The translations under genes were made by a program, and so were the position numbers. The notes beneath the pieces are model-generated. The model was not told the DNA's origin. It saw nothing but the letters and a program-made list of their open reading frames with translations, and made no database searches. A stretch of 59,100 nt of DNA, from contig PLZI01000007.1 of NCBI GenBank assembly GCA_003152095.1, positions 18,050-77,149 on the forward strand, written 5' to 3'. Of the stretch, positions 1-9,332 are shown one piece after another. Numbering within the stretch: the first letter of the stretch is position 1; each line of letters begins with the position of its first letter. The stretch is from Acidobacteriota bacterium. Lineage in GTDB: Bacteria > Acidobacteriota > Thermoanaerobaculia > UBA5066.

Positions 1-299
1 TGTCGCGCAGCTTCGAGCAGCTCGCCGACGCGTTCGTGACCGCGTTCCTGCCCTTCTACGCGCTCGCGGTCGCGTCCGTGTTCCGGCTCAGGCGGGTGCC
101 CGGCTACGCGCCGTCCTTCCGCGCGCCGCTCTTCCCGCTCGTGCCGCTTCTCTTTCTCTCGTCCGTGCTCTATCTCCTCGCGAACGCCATCGTCCAGCCC
201 GAGAGCCGCGTGTCGACACTCGCCGTCCTCGGCGTCGTCGCGGCGGGAATCCCGATTTACTACCTGACGGTGGGGCGCCCGAGACAGCTCCTCCAATGA
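1..299 (+). CDS. APC-family amino-acid permease, C-terminal fragment
   Basis: The reading frame is open from the window edge (codons from base 3) to TGA at 297-299, so only about the last 98 residues are seen. They contain a family-typical loop (SFEQLADAFV, then FYALAVASVFRLRR) and two or three hydrophobic membrane segments, as at the end of APC-superfamily permeases. The Arg-rich turn followed by a Pro-rich stretch (VPGYAPSFRAPLFPLVP) is characteristic of the region before the last helices. Substrate cannot be read from this part. The upstream portion lies outside the window. A TonB-dependent receptor begins 96 bases downstream with its own leader, so the two need not be co-transcribed. Confidence 0.75.
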   Translation, partial: SRSFEQLADAFVTAFLPFYALAVASVFRLRRVPGYAPSFRAPLFPLVPLLFLSSVLYLLANAIVQPESRVSTLAVLGVVAAGIPIYYLTVGRPRQLLQ

Positions 300-324
300 A
301 TTGGATGACCATTCGACAGTCGAT

Positions 325-395
325 CAAGAGTGCTCTTTCGTGATAAGAACTGCGACAAGTTCGCACCGCATTCGATTTGAGGAGGAGGTTCAGGT
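325..395 (+). promoter_or_regulatory. Conserved leader of TonB receptor 1
   Basis: The sequence before the first receptor shares ordered blocks with the sequence before the second receptor at 5210-5266. The shared blocks are GTGATAAGAA (340-349 and 5217-5226), a GCATTC-A-TTGAGG segment, and the Shine-Dalgarno stretch (GAGGAGGAGG here, GAGGCGGAGG there). The similarity continues into the signal-peptide codons. It probably holds the promoter and ribosome-binding site, but I cannot assign a convincing -35/-10 pair. Confidence 0.55.
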
Positions 396-3173
396 ATGAG
401 GTTCATCTCTCGAATTCTTCTTTCGCTTGCGCTTCTCGTTGCGGCCACCGCGGCGTGGGGTGGTGAGACCGGATCGGTCTCGGGCGTCGTGAAAGACGGC
501 ACCGGCGCTCCGGTCCCCGGCGCCACCGTGAAAGTCACCGGCGCGCAGGCGCCCCGCGACACCGTCACCACGGCGAGCGGCGCGTTCAAGTTCGCCGTCC
601 TTCTGCCCGGCAGCTACGTCGTCACCGCGGAGCTGAAGGGGCTCGGCACGGCGAGCCAGCAGGTCAAGGTTTTCGTCGACAGCGACGCCCAGGTGACGCT
701 CGTCCTCGTTCAGACGGCGAAGACCGAGATCGTCGTGACGGGCGCGCTGACCGAAATCGACAAGAAGGCCTCCGAAGTCAACTTCAACTACACGGACAAC
801 GTCATCAAGGACCTCCCGATCGGGCGGACGTACGAGGGGGTCACGAACCTCATCCCCGGCGCCGCGGCCGACACTGCCGGCAGCGGCCAGGTCTCCATCT
901 CCGGCGGAACGCGGCAGGACAACAAGTTTCTCCTCGACGGCGTCAACATCACGAACCCGGGCTACGGCTTCCTCGGCGTCGACACGAACCAGCTCGACAT
1001 CGCGGACTTCAACGTGAAGAAAGCCGGCATCTCGGCCGAGTTCGGCCGGACGTCGGGCGCGATGATCAACGCCGTCACGAAGTCGGGGACGAACGAGATC
1101 GCCGGCAGCGTCCTCGCCAACCTCTCCCCCAGCTCCTTCCAGTCGAAAAGCAGCTTCGGGGCGACGCAGGACACGAGCACCTACAACGGCCAGGCGAACG
1201 TCGGGTTCCCGATCGTGAAGGACACCCTCTTCGGATACGTCTCCGGCGCCTACTACGACACCAAGATCTCCGGGCAGTCGGCCACGATCAACGGGGTCAC
1301 GTCGACGCAGCCCGATTCGACGGCGCACAACGGCGACTACTTCGGGAAGCTGACCGCCTTCGCCGGCCAGAACCTTCTCGTCAATGCCGGCTTCCGGGCG
1401 CTGCCGTACACGGCGAGCAACCAGTTCGCCTCGGTCTACGACGCCCCGACCGCCGCGTACGGGGCCAGCACGACGGACTACGTCGGGAACATCTTGGTCG
1501 ACTGGTTCGCATCGAAGGACTCGATCCTCGAGGCGAAGTACGTCTACTACACCGAGAACGACGTTTCGACCGGCCAGACCCTCTCCCCTCCCTTCCAGCC
1601 GATGACGATCAACCCCAATAACCTCGGGGCGTACGGCGAGTTCGACAACCCCGCCCGCAACGGCGGCAACACCGGCATCTACCAGTTCGCCGAGACCGGC
1701 GACCGGTACAAGCGAAACGAGGTCAAGGCCACGTTCAGCCAGTTCCTCGATATCGGGTCCACGCAGAACCAGTTCAAGCTGGGCGGCGGGTACGAGGACG
1801 ACTCGATGGACACCGTCCGGGCGACGAACGGCTGGGGCCTCTGGGCGACCGGCGTCAGCTGTCCGGCCTCGGTCTGCGGCAAGGCGTACTCCAACACGGA
1901 CCGCGCCCGGTACTACACCTCCCAGCCGACGCAGAACTCCCTGGCGCGCACGTACTCGGCCTTCATCCAGGACACGATCACGATGAAGAACCTCACGATC
2001 TACCTCGGCGTCCTCGCCAACAAGGATGACTTCGCGCAGGTCTGCAAGGCCGGCCAGGTCTGCGGTCCGACCGGCACCCCGGCGGAAACGTCGGATGTCC
2101 GCTACAACTTCATGACGTTCAGCTGGAGCCAGGAGATCCAGCCGCGCCTCGGGATCACCTGGAACGCGAACCTGATCGACGGCGACAAGTTCTACACGAC
2201 ATACGGCGAATACGCCGGCCTGGACCAGAAGTCCACGTCGCGCTCCTTCGCCCCCTTCCGGATCCGTCAGGATCAGGCCTATTTCGACCCGACGACCGGC
2301 GTCTACCTCGGCTCGCAGTACAGGGGCTCCTCGGGCGGGAAGGTCATCCCGGTCGACCTCAAGCCTCCGTACTACCAGGAATGGGTCCTCGGCTATTCCG
2401 CGGCAGCCACGAAGGACGTCAGCTTCGACGTCTACTACCAGTACAAGAACCTGAAGAACGCTTTCGAGGACACGCCGATCGACCCGGCCAACTACTTCGG
2501 CTCCTTCCAGGCGGCGAACTTCCCCGACGCGCGGCGCGTCTACCGCGCCCTCACGCTGGACCTCCAGAAGCGCTACGCGGACCGCTGGTACGCCGACGCG
2601 AACATCACGTTCAGCAAGCTCTACGGAAACTTCGACGAGGACTACGGCACCGGTCTGTTCAACACCTCCTCGTTCCTCGAGGACGAGCCGGGCTACTACA
2701 CCACCGATCCGAACCGGTACGGCCGCATGTCGCAGGACCGCCCGATCATCTTCAAGCTGACGGGGATGTACGACCTCCCCTTCGGCCTGACCTTCGGCGG
2801 CTTCCTCCGCGTCCAGAGCGGGACCCCCTGGGAGGCCCGCGGAGCCACGCCGAGCACGACCGACGGTCGCTACCTCCAGCCGGCCGGGACGAACCGCCTC
2901 CCGACGTGGACAAACTTCGACCTTCTCGCGGCCTATACGTTCAAGCCGTCGGGCAAACTGGGCGTCCGCCTCGAAGCGCGCGTCCAGAACGTCTTCAACA
3001 CGCAGACCGTTCTCAGCGTCAACCACACCGAGTATCTCAACGGGTACGTGGACGGCAACCCGGCCTCGACCGAGGGACCGCAGGGAACCTCTCAGCCGAA
3101 CCCGCTTTACGGGACGCCCACGAGCTGGGCTGCGCCGCGGCGGTTCGTCCTCACGGCTCGTCTGGACTTCTGA
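396..3173 (+). CDS. TonB-dependent receptor (Oar-like) with carboxypeptidase-regulatory domain, paralogue 1
   Basis: This 925-residue outer-membrane receptor imports an unidentified ligand using TonB energy. A signal peptide (MRFISRILLSLALLVAATAA) is followed by a CarboxypepD_reg-like beta-sandwich (about residues 27-115, SGVVKDGTGAPVPGATVKV). A plug domain follows (about 120-240; GGTRQDNKFLLDGVNITNPG and AEFGRTSGAMINAVTKSGTN), then a long beta-barrel ending in a terminal Phe (RLDF), the usual outer-membrane insertion signal. The ATG at 396 sits 6-8 bases after a strong GAGGAGGAGG. A close paralogue lies at 5267-8002. A bidirectional-type hairpin terminator follows at 3254. No riboswitch fits in the short leader, so the substrate is unknown. 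Confidence 0.9.
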   Translation: MRFISRILLSLALLVAATAAWGGETGSVSGVVKDGTGAPVPGATVKVTGAQAPRDTVTTASGAFKFAVLLPGSYVVTAELKGLGTASQQVKVFVDSDAQVTLVLVQTAKTEIVVTGALTEIDKKASEVNFNYTDNVIKDLPIGRTYEGVTNLIPGAAADTAGSGQVSISGGTRQDNKFLLDGVNITNPGYGFLGVDTNQLDIADFNVKKAGISAEFGRTSGAMINAVTKSGTNEIAGSVLANLSPSSFQSKSSFGATQDTSTYNGQANVGFPIVKDTLFGYVSGAYYDTKISGQSATINGVTSTQPDSTAHNGDYFGKLTAFAGQNLLVNAGFRALPYTASNQFASVYDAPTAAYGASTTDYVGNILVDWFASKDSILEAKYVYYTENDVSTGQTLSPPFQPMTINPNNLGAYGEFDNPARNGGNTGIYQFAETGDRYKRNEVKATFSQFLDIGSTQNQFKLGGGYEDDSMDTVRATNGWGLWATGVSCPASVCGKAYSNTDRARYYTSQPTQNSLARTYSAFIQDTITMKNLTIYLGVLANKDDFAQVCKAGQVCGPTGTPAETSDVRYNFMTFSWSQEIQPRLGITWNANLIDGDKFYTTYGEYAGLDQKSTSRSFAPFRIRQDQAYFDPTTGVYLGSQYRGSSGGKVIPVDLKPPYYQEWVLGYSAAATKDVSFDVYYQYKNLKNAFEDTPIDPANYFGSFQAANFPDARRVYRALTLDLQKRYADRWYADANITFSKLYGNFDEDYGTGLFNTSSFLEDEPGYYTTDPNRYGRMSQDRPIIFKLTGMYDLPFGLTFGGFLRVQSGTPWEARGATPSTTDGRYLQPAGTNRLPTWTNFDLLAAYTFKPSGKLGVRLEARVQNVFNTQTVLSVNHTEYLNGYVDGNPASTEGPQGTSQPNPLYGTPTSWAAPRRFVLTARLDF

Positions 3174-3253
3174 TTCTGATCTGACCTCGGGGGAGGCCCG
3201 CCGCTGACGCGGCCGGAAAGAGGGCTCCCCCGAACCTCCTTCCTTTCATGCTG

Positions 3254-3278
3254 GGCCCGGCGGAAACGCCGGGCCTTC
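3254..3278. terminator. Rho-independent terminator between convergent genes
   Basis: A perfect 9-bp stem GGCCCGGCG/CGCCGGGCC (3254-3262 and 3267-3275) closes a GAAA tetraloop and is followed by TTCTCATTTC. It lies between the 3' ends of receptor 1 (forward) and the glycosyltransferase (reverse), and could serve both. Confidence 0.8.
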
Positions 3279-5168
3279 TCATTTCATTCTCTCGAGCGCC
3301 TGAAGGAGGGCGCGGGCCTTTTCATAGTCGGGCTTCAGGTCCAGCGCCTGCCGAGAAAGAGAGCGCGCGCGGTTCGTCTCCCCCAGCCCGGCGAGGACCG
3401 CGGCGAGGTTCAGGCACGCCGCCGCGTTCGTGCCGTCCAGCCGGACGGCCTCCTCGAGGTCGGGACGCGCGCCGGCCGCGTCTCCAGAGAGGGCGCGCGC
3501 GAGCCCCCTCTTTTCGAGCAGGGCCGAAAGAAGCGAGGCGGCGCCGGGACGGTCCGAATCGATCTCGTGCGACCGGGAGAGCGCCGTGATCGCCTCGTCG
3601 CTCTTCCCCGCCGCCTCGAAGGACCGCCCGGCGCGCAGCCAGACGAGGGCGGGATCGGGATGTTCCCGCGCGGCCGCCTCGGCGTGCCGCATCGTCCCGG
3701 CGTCGCCCCGTTCGATCTCCCAGAGGACGAGATGCATCTCTTCGTCTTGGGCGCCGTCCCAGAGGCCCGTCGGCCAGAGCGAGATCGCCGCGAGGATCAC
3801 GGCGGCCGCGCCGGCAATCCTGAGGCGGGCGCCCTTCGCCCGCCATGCCTCGGGGAGCCTCGCGACGGCGGCTCCCCCGAGCGGAGCGAGCGCGACGACG
3901 AGCGGCAGGCGGTACCGCGTTGCGACGAAGAACACCGCAACGGCGAGGATATACGCTGGGACGAAGGCCGCCCAAACGAGGAGGGCGCGGCGCGCCGCGC
4001 CTACCGACGCGAAGAGTGCGAGGACGAAGCCCGCGCCCGCGATCGGCACGAGGAGTCCGGGCCCGACGAAGAGGAGCCGCAGCGCAAGGCTCCGGTCGCG
4101 GTACCACGGGAAGCTGAAGTTGAGCGGCGCCTCGTCGCCCGAAAGGACATAGCGGATCTTCGTCGCGAAGAGCGCGAGCGCGGCCCCGGGCTCGGAGCGG
4201 ATCCACGCCCACGCCTTCCGCGCGAAGTGCGACGAAATCTCGCGCGTGGAAAGTGGCCGCCCTTCCTCCGCCTCCGCGACGCGCTTCGTGTCCGCGGACT
4301 GCCCGCCGATGTCGGGCGTGATCCCGGGGATCGTGCGGTAGACCCCGTTCGCGCCGGGCCCGTTCCCGACGAGGAAGTTCAGGCCGCCGTGGGAGGAGAT
4401 CAGGACGGGCTCGCCGGAGACGATCAGATTGCGCGCGAGGGGCAGCGCGACGACGGCAGCGGTCCCCGCGAGGAAGGCCACCGCAGGAGCGAAAGTCCGA
4501 AGAGAGATTTTCGCCATGGCGATGGCCGCTGCGACCGCCGCGACGCACAGAAGCACATTCGGCCGGTTCAAGGCGAACAGGCCGCCGGCAGCGCCTGCGG
4601 CCACCCACACCCTCGAAGAAGAACTGCCCGACGTGAGTCCTACCGCCATCAGGTACAGGAACAGCGCGGTCAAGAAAGGATCCAGCGCCGCCTGCAGGAT
4701 CAGGACCTCGTGGAACGTCACGACGCCGGTCAGGGCGTAGAGAACGCCCGCGGCGAGCGCGGCACGGTCGTCGAAGAGCCTGCGTGTCATTCCCCAGACG
4801 AGCCCGACAGCCGCCGTCCCGAGCGCGATCTGGACGGCCTTCGCCGCGAGGAGCGAGCCCGCCGAGAGCACGTGGACTGCGGCGAGGAAGTAGATGTAGA
4901 GCGGCGAGACGAAGAACGGGATTGGGCCCTCGCTCCGGAGGAGCAGGTCTCCACCCGCCACCTTCCCCGCGAGCCGCGCGTAGACGCCGCTGTCCATCTC
5001 CCCAACGGGCTGAAGGAGTGGATGGTCGTGAAAGTGCGCGAGGACGAGCGCCTTCAGGGCAAGTGCGACGACCAAGAGACAGAAGAGCGACCGGCGGCCG
5101 GGAGCCGGAGATGCCCCGAAGCTCGCGTCGATCCAGGTGCCCTTCCACTCATCCCTTCGCCGCGCCAC
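3279..5168 (-). CDS. Membrane glycosyltransferase (GT39/PMT-like, ArnT-fold) with C-terminal TPR repeats
   Basis: This is a 629-residue integral membrane protein. Residues about 25-470 hold some ten hydrophobic segments. An acidic pair in the first periplasmic loop (EMDSGVYARLAG) matches the Asp-containing loop of dolichyl/undecaprenyl-phosphate-sugar transferases. Residues about 490-629 form soluble TPR-type helical repeats (for example AAACLNLAAVLAGLGETNRA). It would transfer a sugar from a polyprenyl-phosphate donor to protein or lipid on the periplasmic side; the acceptor is unknown. The start is GTG at 5168 with no strong Shine-Dalgarno. It is divergent from receptor 2, with 98 bases between the start codons, and convergent with receptor 1. 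Confidence 0.75.
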   Translation of the reverse strand: MARRRDEWKGTWIDASFGASPAPGRRSLFCLLVVALALKALVLAHFHDHPLLQPVGEMDSGVYARLAGKVAGGDLLLRSEGPIPFFVSPLYIYFLAAVHVLSAGSLLAAKAVQIALGTAAVGLVWGMTRRLFDDRAALAAGVLYALTGVVTFHEVLILQAALDPFLTALFLYLMAVGLTSGSSSSRVWVAAGAAGGLFALNRPNVLLCVAAVAAAIAMAKISLRTFAPAVAFLAGTAAVVALPLARNLIVSGEPVLISSHGGLNFLVGNGPGANGVYRTIPGITPDIGGQSADTKRVAEAEEGRPLSTREISSHFARKAWAWIRSEPGAALALFATKIRYVLSGDEAPLNFSFPWYRDRSLALRLLFVGPGLLVPIAGAGFVLALFASVGAARRALLVWAAFVPAYILAVAVFFVATRYRLPLVVALAPLGGAAVARLPEAWRAKGARLRIAGAAAVILAAISLWPTGLWDGAQDEEMHLVLWEIERGDAGTMRHAEAAAREHPDPALVWLRAGRSFEAAGKSDEAITALSRSHEIDSDRPGAASLLSALLEKRGLARALSGDAAGARPDLEEAVRLDGTNAAACLNLAAVLAGLGETNRARSLSRQALDLKPDYEKARALLQALERMK

Positions 5169-5209
5169 GCCGAGAGACTAGCTTGAACGGCGCCAGCCAA
5201 TCGATACAG

Positions 5210-5266
5210 CCCTCTTGTGATAAGAATAAGTACGAACTCGCATTCAATTGAGGCGGAGGTTTTGGA
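5210..5266 (+). promoter_or_regulatory. Conserved leader of TonB receptor 2
   Basis: This is the counterpart of 325-395, with GTGATAAGAA at 5217-5226, a GCATTCAATTGAGG block, and the ribosome-binding site GAGGCGGAGG about 8 bases before the ATG at 5267. It lies in the 98-base gap shared with the divergent glycosyltransferase, so it probably contains promoters in both directions. Confidence 0.55.
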
Positions 5267-8002
5267 ATGAGGTTCACCTCTCGGATTCTTCTTTCGCTCG
5301 TGCTCCTCGTCGCGGCCACGGCGGCATGGGCGCAGGAGACCGGCTCCATCTCGGGTCATGTGACTGATTCGACCGGCCTCGCCGTTCCTGGGGCAACGGT
5401 GAAAGTCTCCGGACCGCAACTCCCCGCGGGCCGGACGAGCGTCACGACGGCGAGCGGCGGCTACAACTTCCAGCGTCTTCTGCCCGGTCCGTACAAGGTC
5501 GAGGCCGCGCTGCAGGGCCTCGGCAATGCCGCGGCGACCGCCTTCGTCACCGTCGACAAGGACACGCAGGTCGGTTTGAAGCTCATTGCGCGGACAGCCA
5601 CGGAGGTCGTCGTCACGGCCGAGGCCGTCGAGATCGACAAGAAAAGCGCCGAGGTCGGCACGAGCTACACGTCGAGCGAAATCAAGGAGCTGCCTCTCGC
5701 GCGGACGTATAGCGGCCTCCTGCAGCTCGTGCCCGGCGCGCCCGACCCGACCGTGGCCGGCACGATCGTCGGCGTGAGTATCGCGGGCGGCACGCGGCAG
5801 GACAGCAAGTACCAGGTCGACGGCGTCGACATCACGAACCCAGGCTACGGCACGCTCAACATCCAGACGAACGACATCGACATCGTCGACTTCGACGTCA
5901 AGAGAGGTGGCATCTCGGCGGAGTTCGGGCGCACCTCCGGCGCGATGATCAACGCCGTCACAAAGTCGGGCACGAATGACTTCCACGGGGTCGCGCGCTT
6001 CGAGGCGCTGCCGGCCACCTTTATCGCGAATCCGACGAGCACCACGACGACGCAGAAGGTCGACAGCTATACGGGCGCCGCGGGCCTCGGCTTCCCCCTC
6101 GTCAAAGATACGCTCTTCGGCTATGTCTCCGGCCGCTACTTCTCGACGACGTCGAGCGGCCAGTCCAGCCCGTACGGGACGCAGCCCGACTCGACCACGA
6201 AGAACCAGGACTACTTCGGCAAGCTGACCGGCAACCTCGGCACGTCGCTGCTCCTCAACGCGAGCATCCGCGCCCTGCCGGTGAAGGCGGACAACCAATT
6301 CAACTCGCTCCTCGACGCCGCCACGGCCGGGTACAGCACGGACGTCACGAACTGGGTCGGGAACGCGACCGCGAGCTGGTTCGTCTCGAACAATGCGTTC
6401 GTCGAGGGCAAGTACATCCACCTCACCGAAAACGACACGTCGCAAGCCCAGACCGTCGTCACCTCCCAGCCGGCGACGATCGACCCGAAGAATCTCGGGG
6501 CTTTCGGCGCCTACGCGGACCCGGCGCGCAGCAACGGAAATGCGGGCATCGCCGAATTCGCGAACACGGGCGACTCGTACAAGCGCGACGAGATCAGGCT
6601 CTCGGCGAGCCAGTTCCTCGACCTCGGCCCGACGCAGCACCAAATCAAGGTCGGCGGCGGGTACGAGAACGACGACTACACGCTCGTCCGCCAGACGAAC
6701 GGGTGGGGAAGCTTCGTCTTCGCGACCTGTCCGGCGGGGGTGTGCGGCCCGAGCGCCGTGACCGGCACGATTCGCGGCCGGTACTACACGCTCCAGCCGA
6801 CGCAGACGGGCAAGGGCCGGACGTACTCGGCGTTCCTCCAGGACAACGTCACGTGGAATCGACTGTCGGTGAACCTCGGCGTTCTCGTGAACAAGGACGA
6901 CTTCGCCCAGATCGCGCTGGACGGCACGCGGTACAACTTCATGACCTTCAACTGGGATCAGGAGATCCAGCCGCGCCTCGGCATCGCGTACAACTCGGAC
7001 CTCATGAAGGGCGACAAGTTCTACGGCAGCTACGGCCGGTACTCGAACCTCGACCAGAAGTCCACGTCGCGTTCGTTCGCGCCGTTCCGCATCCGACAGG
7101 ACTACGCGTATTTCAGTGGCACGACGGGTAATTTTCTCGGAAATCAGGTCCGCGGCTCGTCGGCGGGCAAGTTCATCCCGCCCGACCTCAAACCTCCGTA
7201 CTACGACGAGATCATGGCCGGGTACGAGGCCCCCGTCGCGAACATCCTGAGCGCGAACGTCTCCTACCAGTACCGGAGCCTCCATCAGGCGTTCGAGGAC
7301 AGGCCGATCGACCCGAACAACTACGGGGGCGCCTTTGAAGCCGCGAACATCCCGGGCGCGAGCAAGATCTATCGGGGCTATACGCTCGAGCTGAACAAGC
7401 GCCTCGCGGACCACTGGACGGCGAGTCTCAGCTACACGTACAGCCAGCTGACGGGCAACTTCGACGAGGACTACGGCATCGAGATCTTCAACACCTCGTC
7501 GGTCCTCGAGGACGGGCCCGGCGTGAACAGCGCCGAGCCGAACCGCTACGGCACCCTCTCGAACGACCGTCCGCACATCTTCAAAGCGTTCGCATCGTAC
7601 GAGCTGCCCTTCGGCGTCACGCTCGGCGGCTATTACCGCTATCAGAGCGGGACTCCGTGGCAGGCGACGGGCGTCGACTCACAGGGAAACGTTCTCCGCT
7701 ACCTCGAGCCCGCGGGCTCGCGCCGGCTCCCGGGCTGGTCGAACTTCGACCTCCTCGCCGCGTACGACTTCCGATTCGGCGGCGGCTACAACCTGAGGCT
7801 CGAGGGCCGCATCCTGAACGTCTTCAACAGCCAAGCGCCGCTCACGGTGAACCAGGAGGAGTACCTCGACCCGTACGTGGACGGCACCCCGACGGCCACG
7901 CTCGGTCCGCAGGGGACGACGAGGCCGAACCCGCTCTTCGGCCAGTACACGAGCTACTCGCAGCCTCGGCGGTTCGTGGCGACTCTCGTTTTCGAGTTCT
8001 GA
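5267..8002 (+). CDS. TonB-dependent receptor (Oar-like) with carboxypeptidase-regulatory domain, paralogue 2
   Basis: This 911-residue protein has the same architecture as paralogue 1: signal peptide (MRFTSRILLSLVLLVAATAA), CarboxypepD_reg domain (SGHVTDSTGLAVPGATVKV), plug (GGTRQDSKYQVDGVDITNPG, AEFGRTSGAMINAVTKSGTN) and a barrel ending in Phe (VFEF). Long stretches of the barrel are nearly identical to paralogue 1 (DQKSTSRSFAPFRIRQD, LKPPYY), while the loops differ. This indicates a duplication that kept the leader and probably diverged in ligand. The glycosyltransferase between the copies runs the opposite way. The ligand is unknown. Confidence 0.9.
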   Translation: MRFTSRILLSLVLLVAATAAWAQETGSISGHVTDSTGLAVPGATVKVSGPQLPAGRTSVTTASGGYNFQRLLPGPYKVEAALQGLGNAAATAFVTVDKDTQVGLKLIARTATEVVVTAEAVEIDKKSAEVGTSYTSSEIKELPLARTYSGLLQLVPGAPDPTVAGTIVGVSIAGGTRQDSKYQVDGVDITNPGYGTLNIQTNDIDIVDFDVKRGGISAEFGRTSGAMINAVTKSGTNDFHGVARFEALPATFIANPTSTTTTQKVDSYTGAAGLGFPLVKDTLFGYVSGRYFSTTSSGQSSPYGTQPDSTTKNQDYFGKLTGNLGTSLLLNASIRALPVKADNQFNSLLDAATAGYSTDVTNWVGNATASWFVSNNAFVEGKYIHLTENDTSQAQTVVTSQPATIDPKNLGAFGAYADPARSNGNAGIAEFANTGDSYKRDEIRLSASQFLDLGPTQHQIKVGGGYENDDYTLVRQTNGWGSFVFATCPAGVCGPSAVTGTIRGRYYTLQPTQTGKGRTYSAFLQDNVTWNRLSVNLGVLVNKDDFAQIALDGTRYNFMTFNWDQEIQPRLGIAYNSDLMKGDKFYGSYGRYSNLDQKSTSRSFAPFRIRQDYAYFSGTTGNFLGNQVRGSSAGKFIPPDLKPPYYDEIMAGYEAPVANILSANVSYQYRSLHQAFEDRPIDPNNYGGAFEAANIPGASKIYRGYTLELNKRLADHWTASLSYTYSQLTGNFDEDYGIEIFNTSSVLEDGPGVNSAEPNRYGTLSNDRPHIFKAFASYELPFGVTLGGYYRYQSGTPWQATGVDSQGNVLRYLEPAGSRRLPGWSNFDLLAAYDFRFGGGYNLRLEGRILNVFNSQAPLTVNQEEYLDPYVDGTPTATLGPQGTTRPNPLFGQYTSYSQPRRFVATLVFEF

Positions 8003-8015
8003 CGCCCGAGCACCT

Positions 8016-9332
8016 TCAGCCCGGAAAGACGTATTTCCGGGCCTTCGCGGCCGCGAGCAGCTCGCCCCGGAAGTCGGGATGCGCGATGCCGATGAGAGCC
8101 ATCGTCCTCTGCCGGATGTTCTTGCCCCACAGGTCCGCCGCGCCGTACTCGGTGACGACGTAGTGGATGTCGCCGCGGCTCGTCACGACACCCGCCCCTT
8201 CCTCGAGCACGGGGACGATCCGGCTGATCTCGCCGTTCTTCGCGGTCGAGGGCAGCGCGATGATGGGTTTTCCACCCTTGCTGCGCGCGGCGCCGCGGAT
8301 GAAGTCCACCTGGCCGCCGATGCCCGAGAAGAAGCGCCCGCCGATCGAATCGGCCGCGACCTGGCCGGTCAGGTCGACGGCGAGGGCGGAGTTCACGGCC
8401 ATCATCTGGTCGTTTCGGGCGATCTGGAACGAGTCGTTCGTGAAGCTCGACGGGCGCATCTCGACGGCAGGGTTGTCGTCCACCCAGTCGTAGAGCGCGC
8501 GCGTCCCCATGATGAACGAGGTCACGATCTTGCCGGGGAGAAGCGTCTTTTTCCGGCCTGTGATCACGCCGGCCTTCGCGAGCGCCATGACGCCGTCGGA
8601 CAGCATCTCCGTGTGGATGCCGAGGTCGCTGCGCTCCTTGAGGCCGCTCATGACCGCATCCGGGATGCGCCCGATCCCCATCTGCAGCGTCGCTCCGTTG
8701 GGGATGAGCTGCGCGGTGTGGTGCCCGATCTCGCGGCAGACGTCGTCCAGCGGCTCGACCGTCAGCTCGGGCAGGGGGTCGTCCACGGGCACGAGGTGCG
8801 CGATGTGGTCCACGTGGAGGAAGGAGTCGCCGAGCGTGCGGGGCATCTGCGGGTTGATCTCGGCGAGGATGATGTCGGCCGTATCGACGGCCCCGCGGAC
8901 GATGTCCACCGAGACGCCGAGGCTCACGAAACCGTGCTGGTCCGGCGGGCTCACCTGGATGAGCGCCGCGTGGACTCCGATGCGCCCGCTCGTGATGAGC
9001 TGCGGGATCTCGGACAGGAAGACCGGCAGGAAGTCGGCGCGGCCTTCCTGGACGGCCGGCCGCACGTTCGAGCCGATGAAGAACGCCATGTGCCGGAAGC
9101 GCTCCTCGAGACCCGGCGCGACGTAGGGCGCCGCTCCGAGCGTCATGAGGTGGACGATTTCGTTGCCCCGAAGCTGCGTGCCATGTGTCACGAGGGCCTG
9201 GACGAGGCGCCCCGGCTCGGCGGCGCCGGAGCTGATGAGGATGCGGCGGCCGGGGAGGATGGCGCGTACGGCCTCTTCGGCGGTGGCTATCTTTCTGGCG
9301 TAGCGGGTTTTCCAGTCGAGATCAAATGTCAT
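8016..9332 (-). CDS. Acetyl-CoA hydrolase/transferase family protein (4-hydroxybutyrate CoA-transferase-like)
   Basis: This 438-residue class I CoA-transferase moves CoA between acyl-CoA and a free acid through a glutamyl-CoA thioester. The likely catalytic Glu is residue 242 in GIHTEMLSDG. The preceding GIGRIPDAV (about 220-228) and the C-terminal Gly-rich FFSGIGGQVDFIRGA match the CoA-binding loops of the Cat2/AbfT group. Length is that of the plain enzyme, without the GNAT extension some relatives carry. The actual acyl donor and acceptor (4-hydroxybutyrate, butyrate, acetate) cannot be told. It is convergent with receptor 2 and divergent from the sugar kinase. Confidence 0.82.
   Translation of the reverse strand: MTFDLDWKTRYARKIATAEEAVRAILPGRRILISSGAAEPGRLVQALVTHGTQLRGNEIVHLMTLGAAPYVAPGLEERFRHMAFFIGSNVRPAVQEGRADFLPVFLSEIPQLITSGRIGVHAALIQVSPPDQHGFVSLGVSVDIVRGAVDTADIILAEINPQMPRTLGDSFLHVDHIAHLVPVDDPLPELTVEPLDDVCREIGHHTAQLIPNGATLQMGIGRIPDAVMSGLKERSDLGIHTEMLSDGVMALAKAGVITGRKKTLLPGKIVTSFIMGTRALYDWVDDNPAVEMRPSSFTNDSFQIARNDQMMAVNSALAVDLTGQVAADSIGGRFFSGIGGQVDFIRGAARSKGGKPIIALPSTAKNGEISRIVPVLEEGAGVVTSRGDIHYVVTEYGAADLWGKNIRQRTMALIGIAHPDFRGELLAAAKARKYVFPG
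8019..8042. terminator. Possible hairpin terminator at the end of receptor 2
   Basis: A perfect 9-bp inverted repeat GCCCGGAAA/TTTCCGGGC with a 6-base loop lies 17 bases after the receptor stop codon. It overlaps the last codons of the convergent CoA-transferase. Only a weak CTTC follows, so termination is plausible but not certain. Confidence 0.4.

Noticed and set aside
300-395. Possible cobalamin or other riboswitch before TonB receptor 1
   Set aside because: The leader is under 100 bases and has no B12-box-like sequence or conserved stems; the same holds for the second receptor.
390-3026. Very long open frames on the reverse strand opposite TonB receptor 1 (and similarly 5054-7576 opposite receptor 2)
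   Set aside because: They are Arg/Val/Glu-rich translations with no domain, mirroring codon bias of the receptor genes; the forward frames encode complete recognisable receptors.
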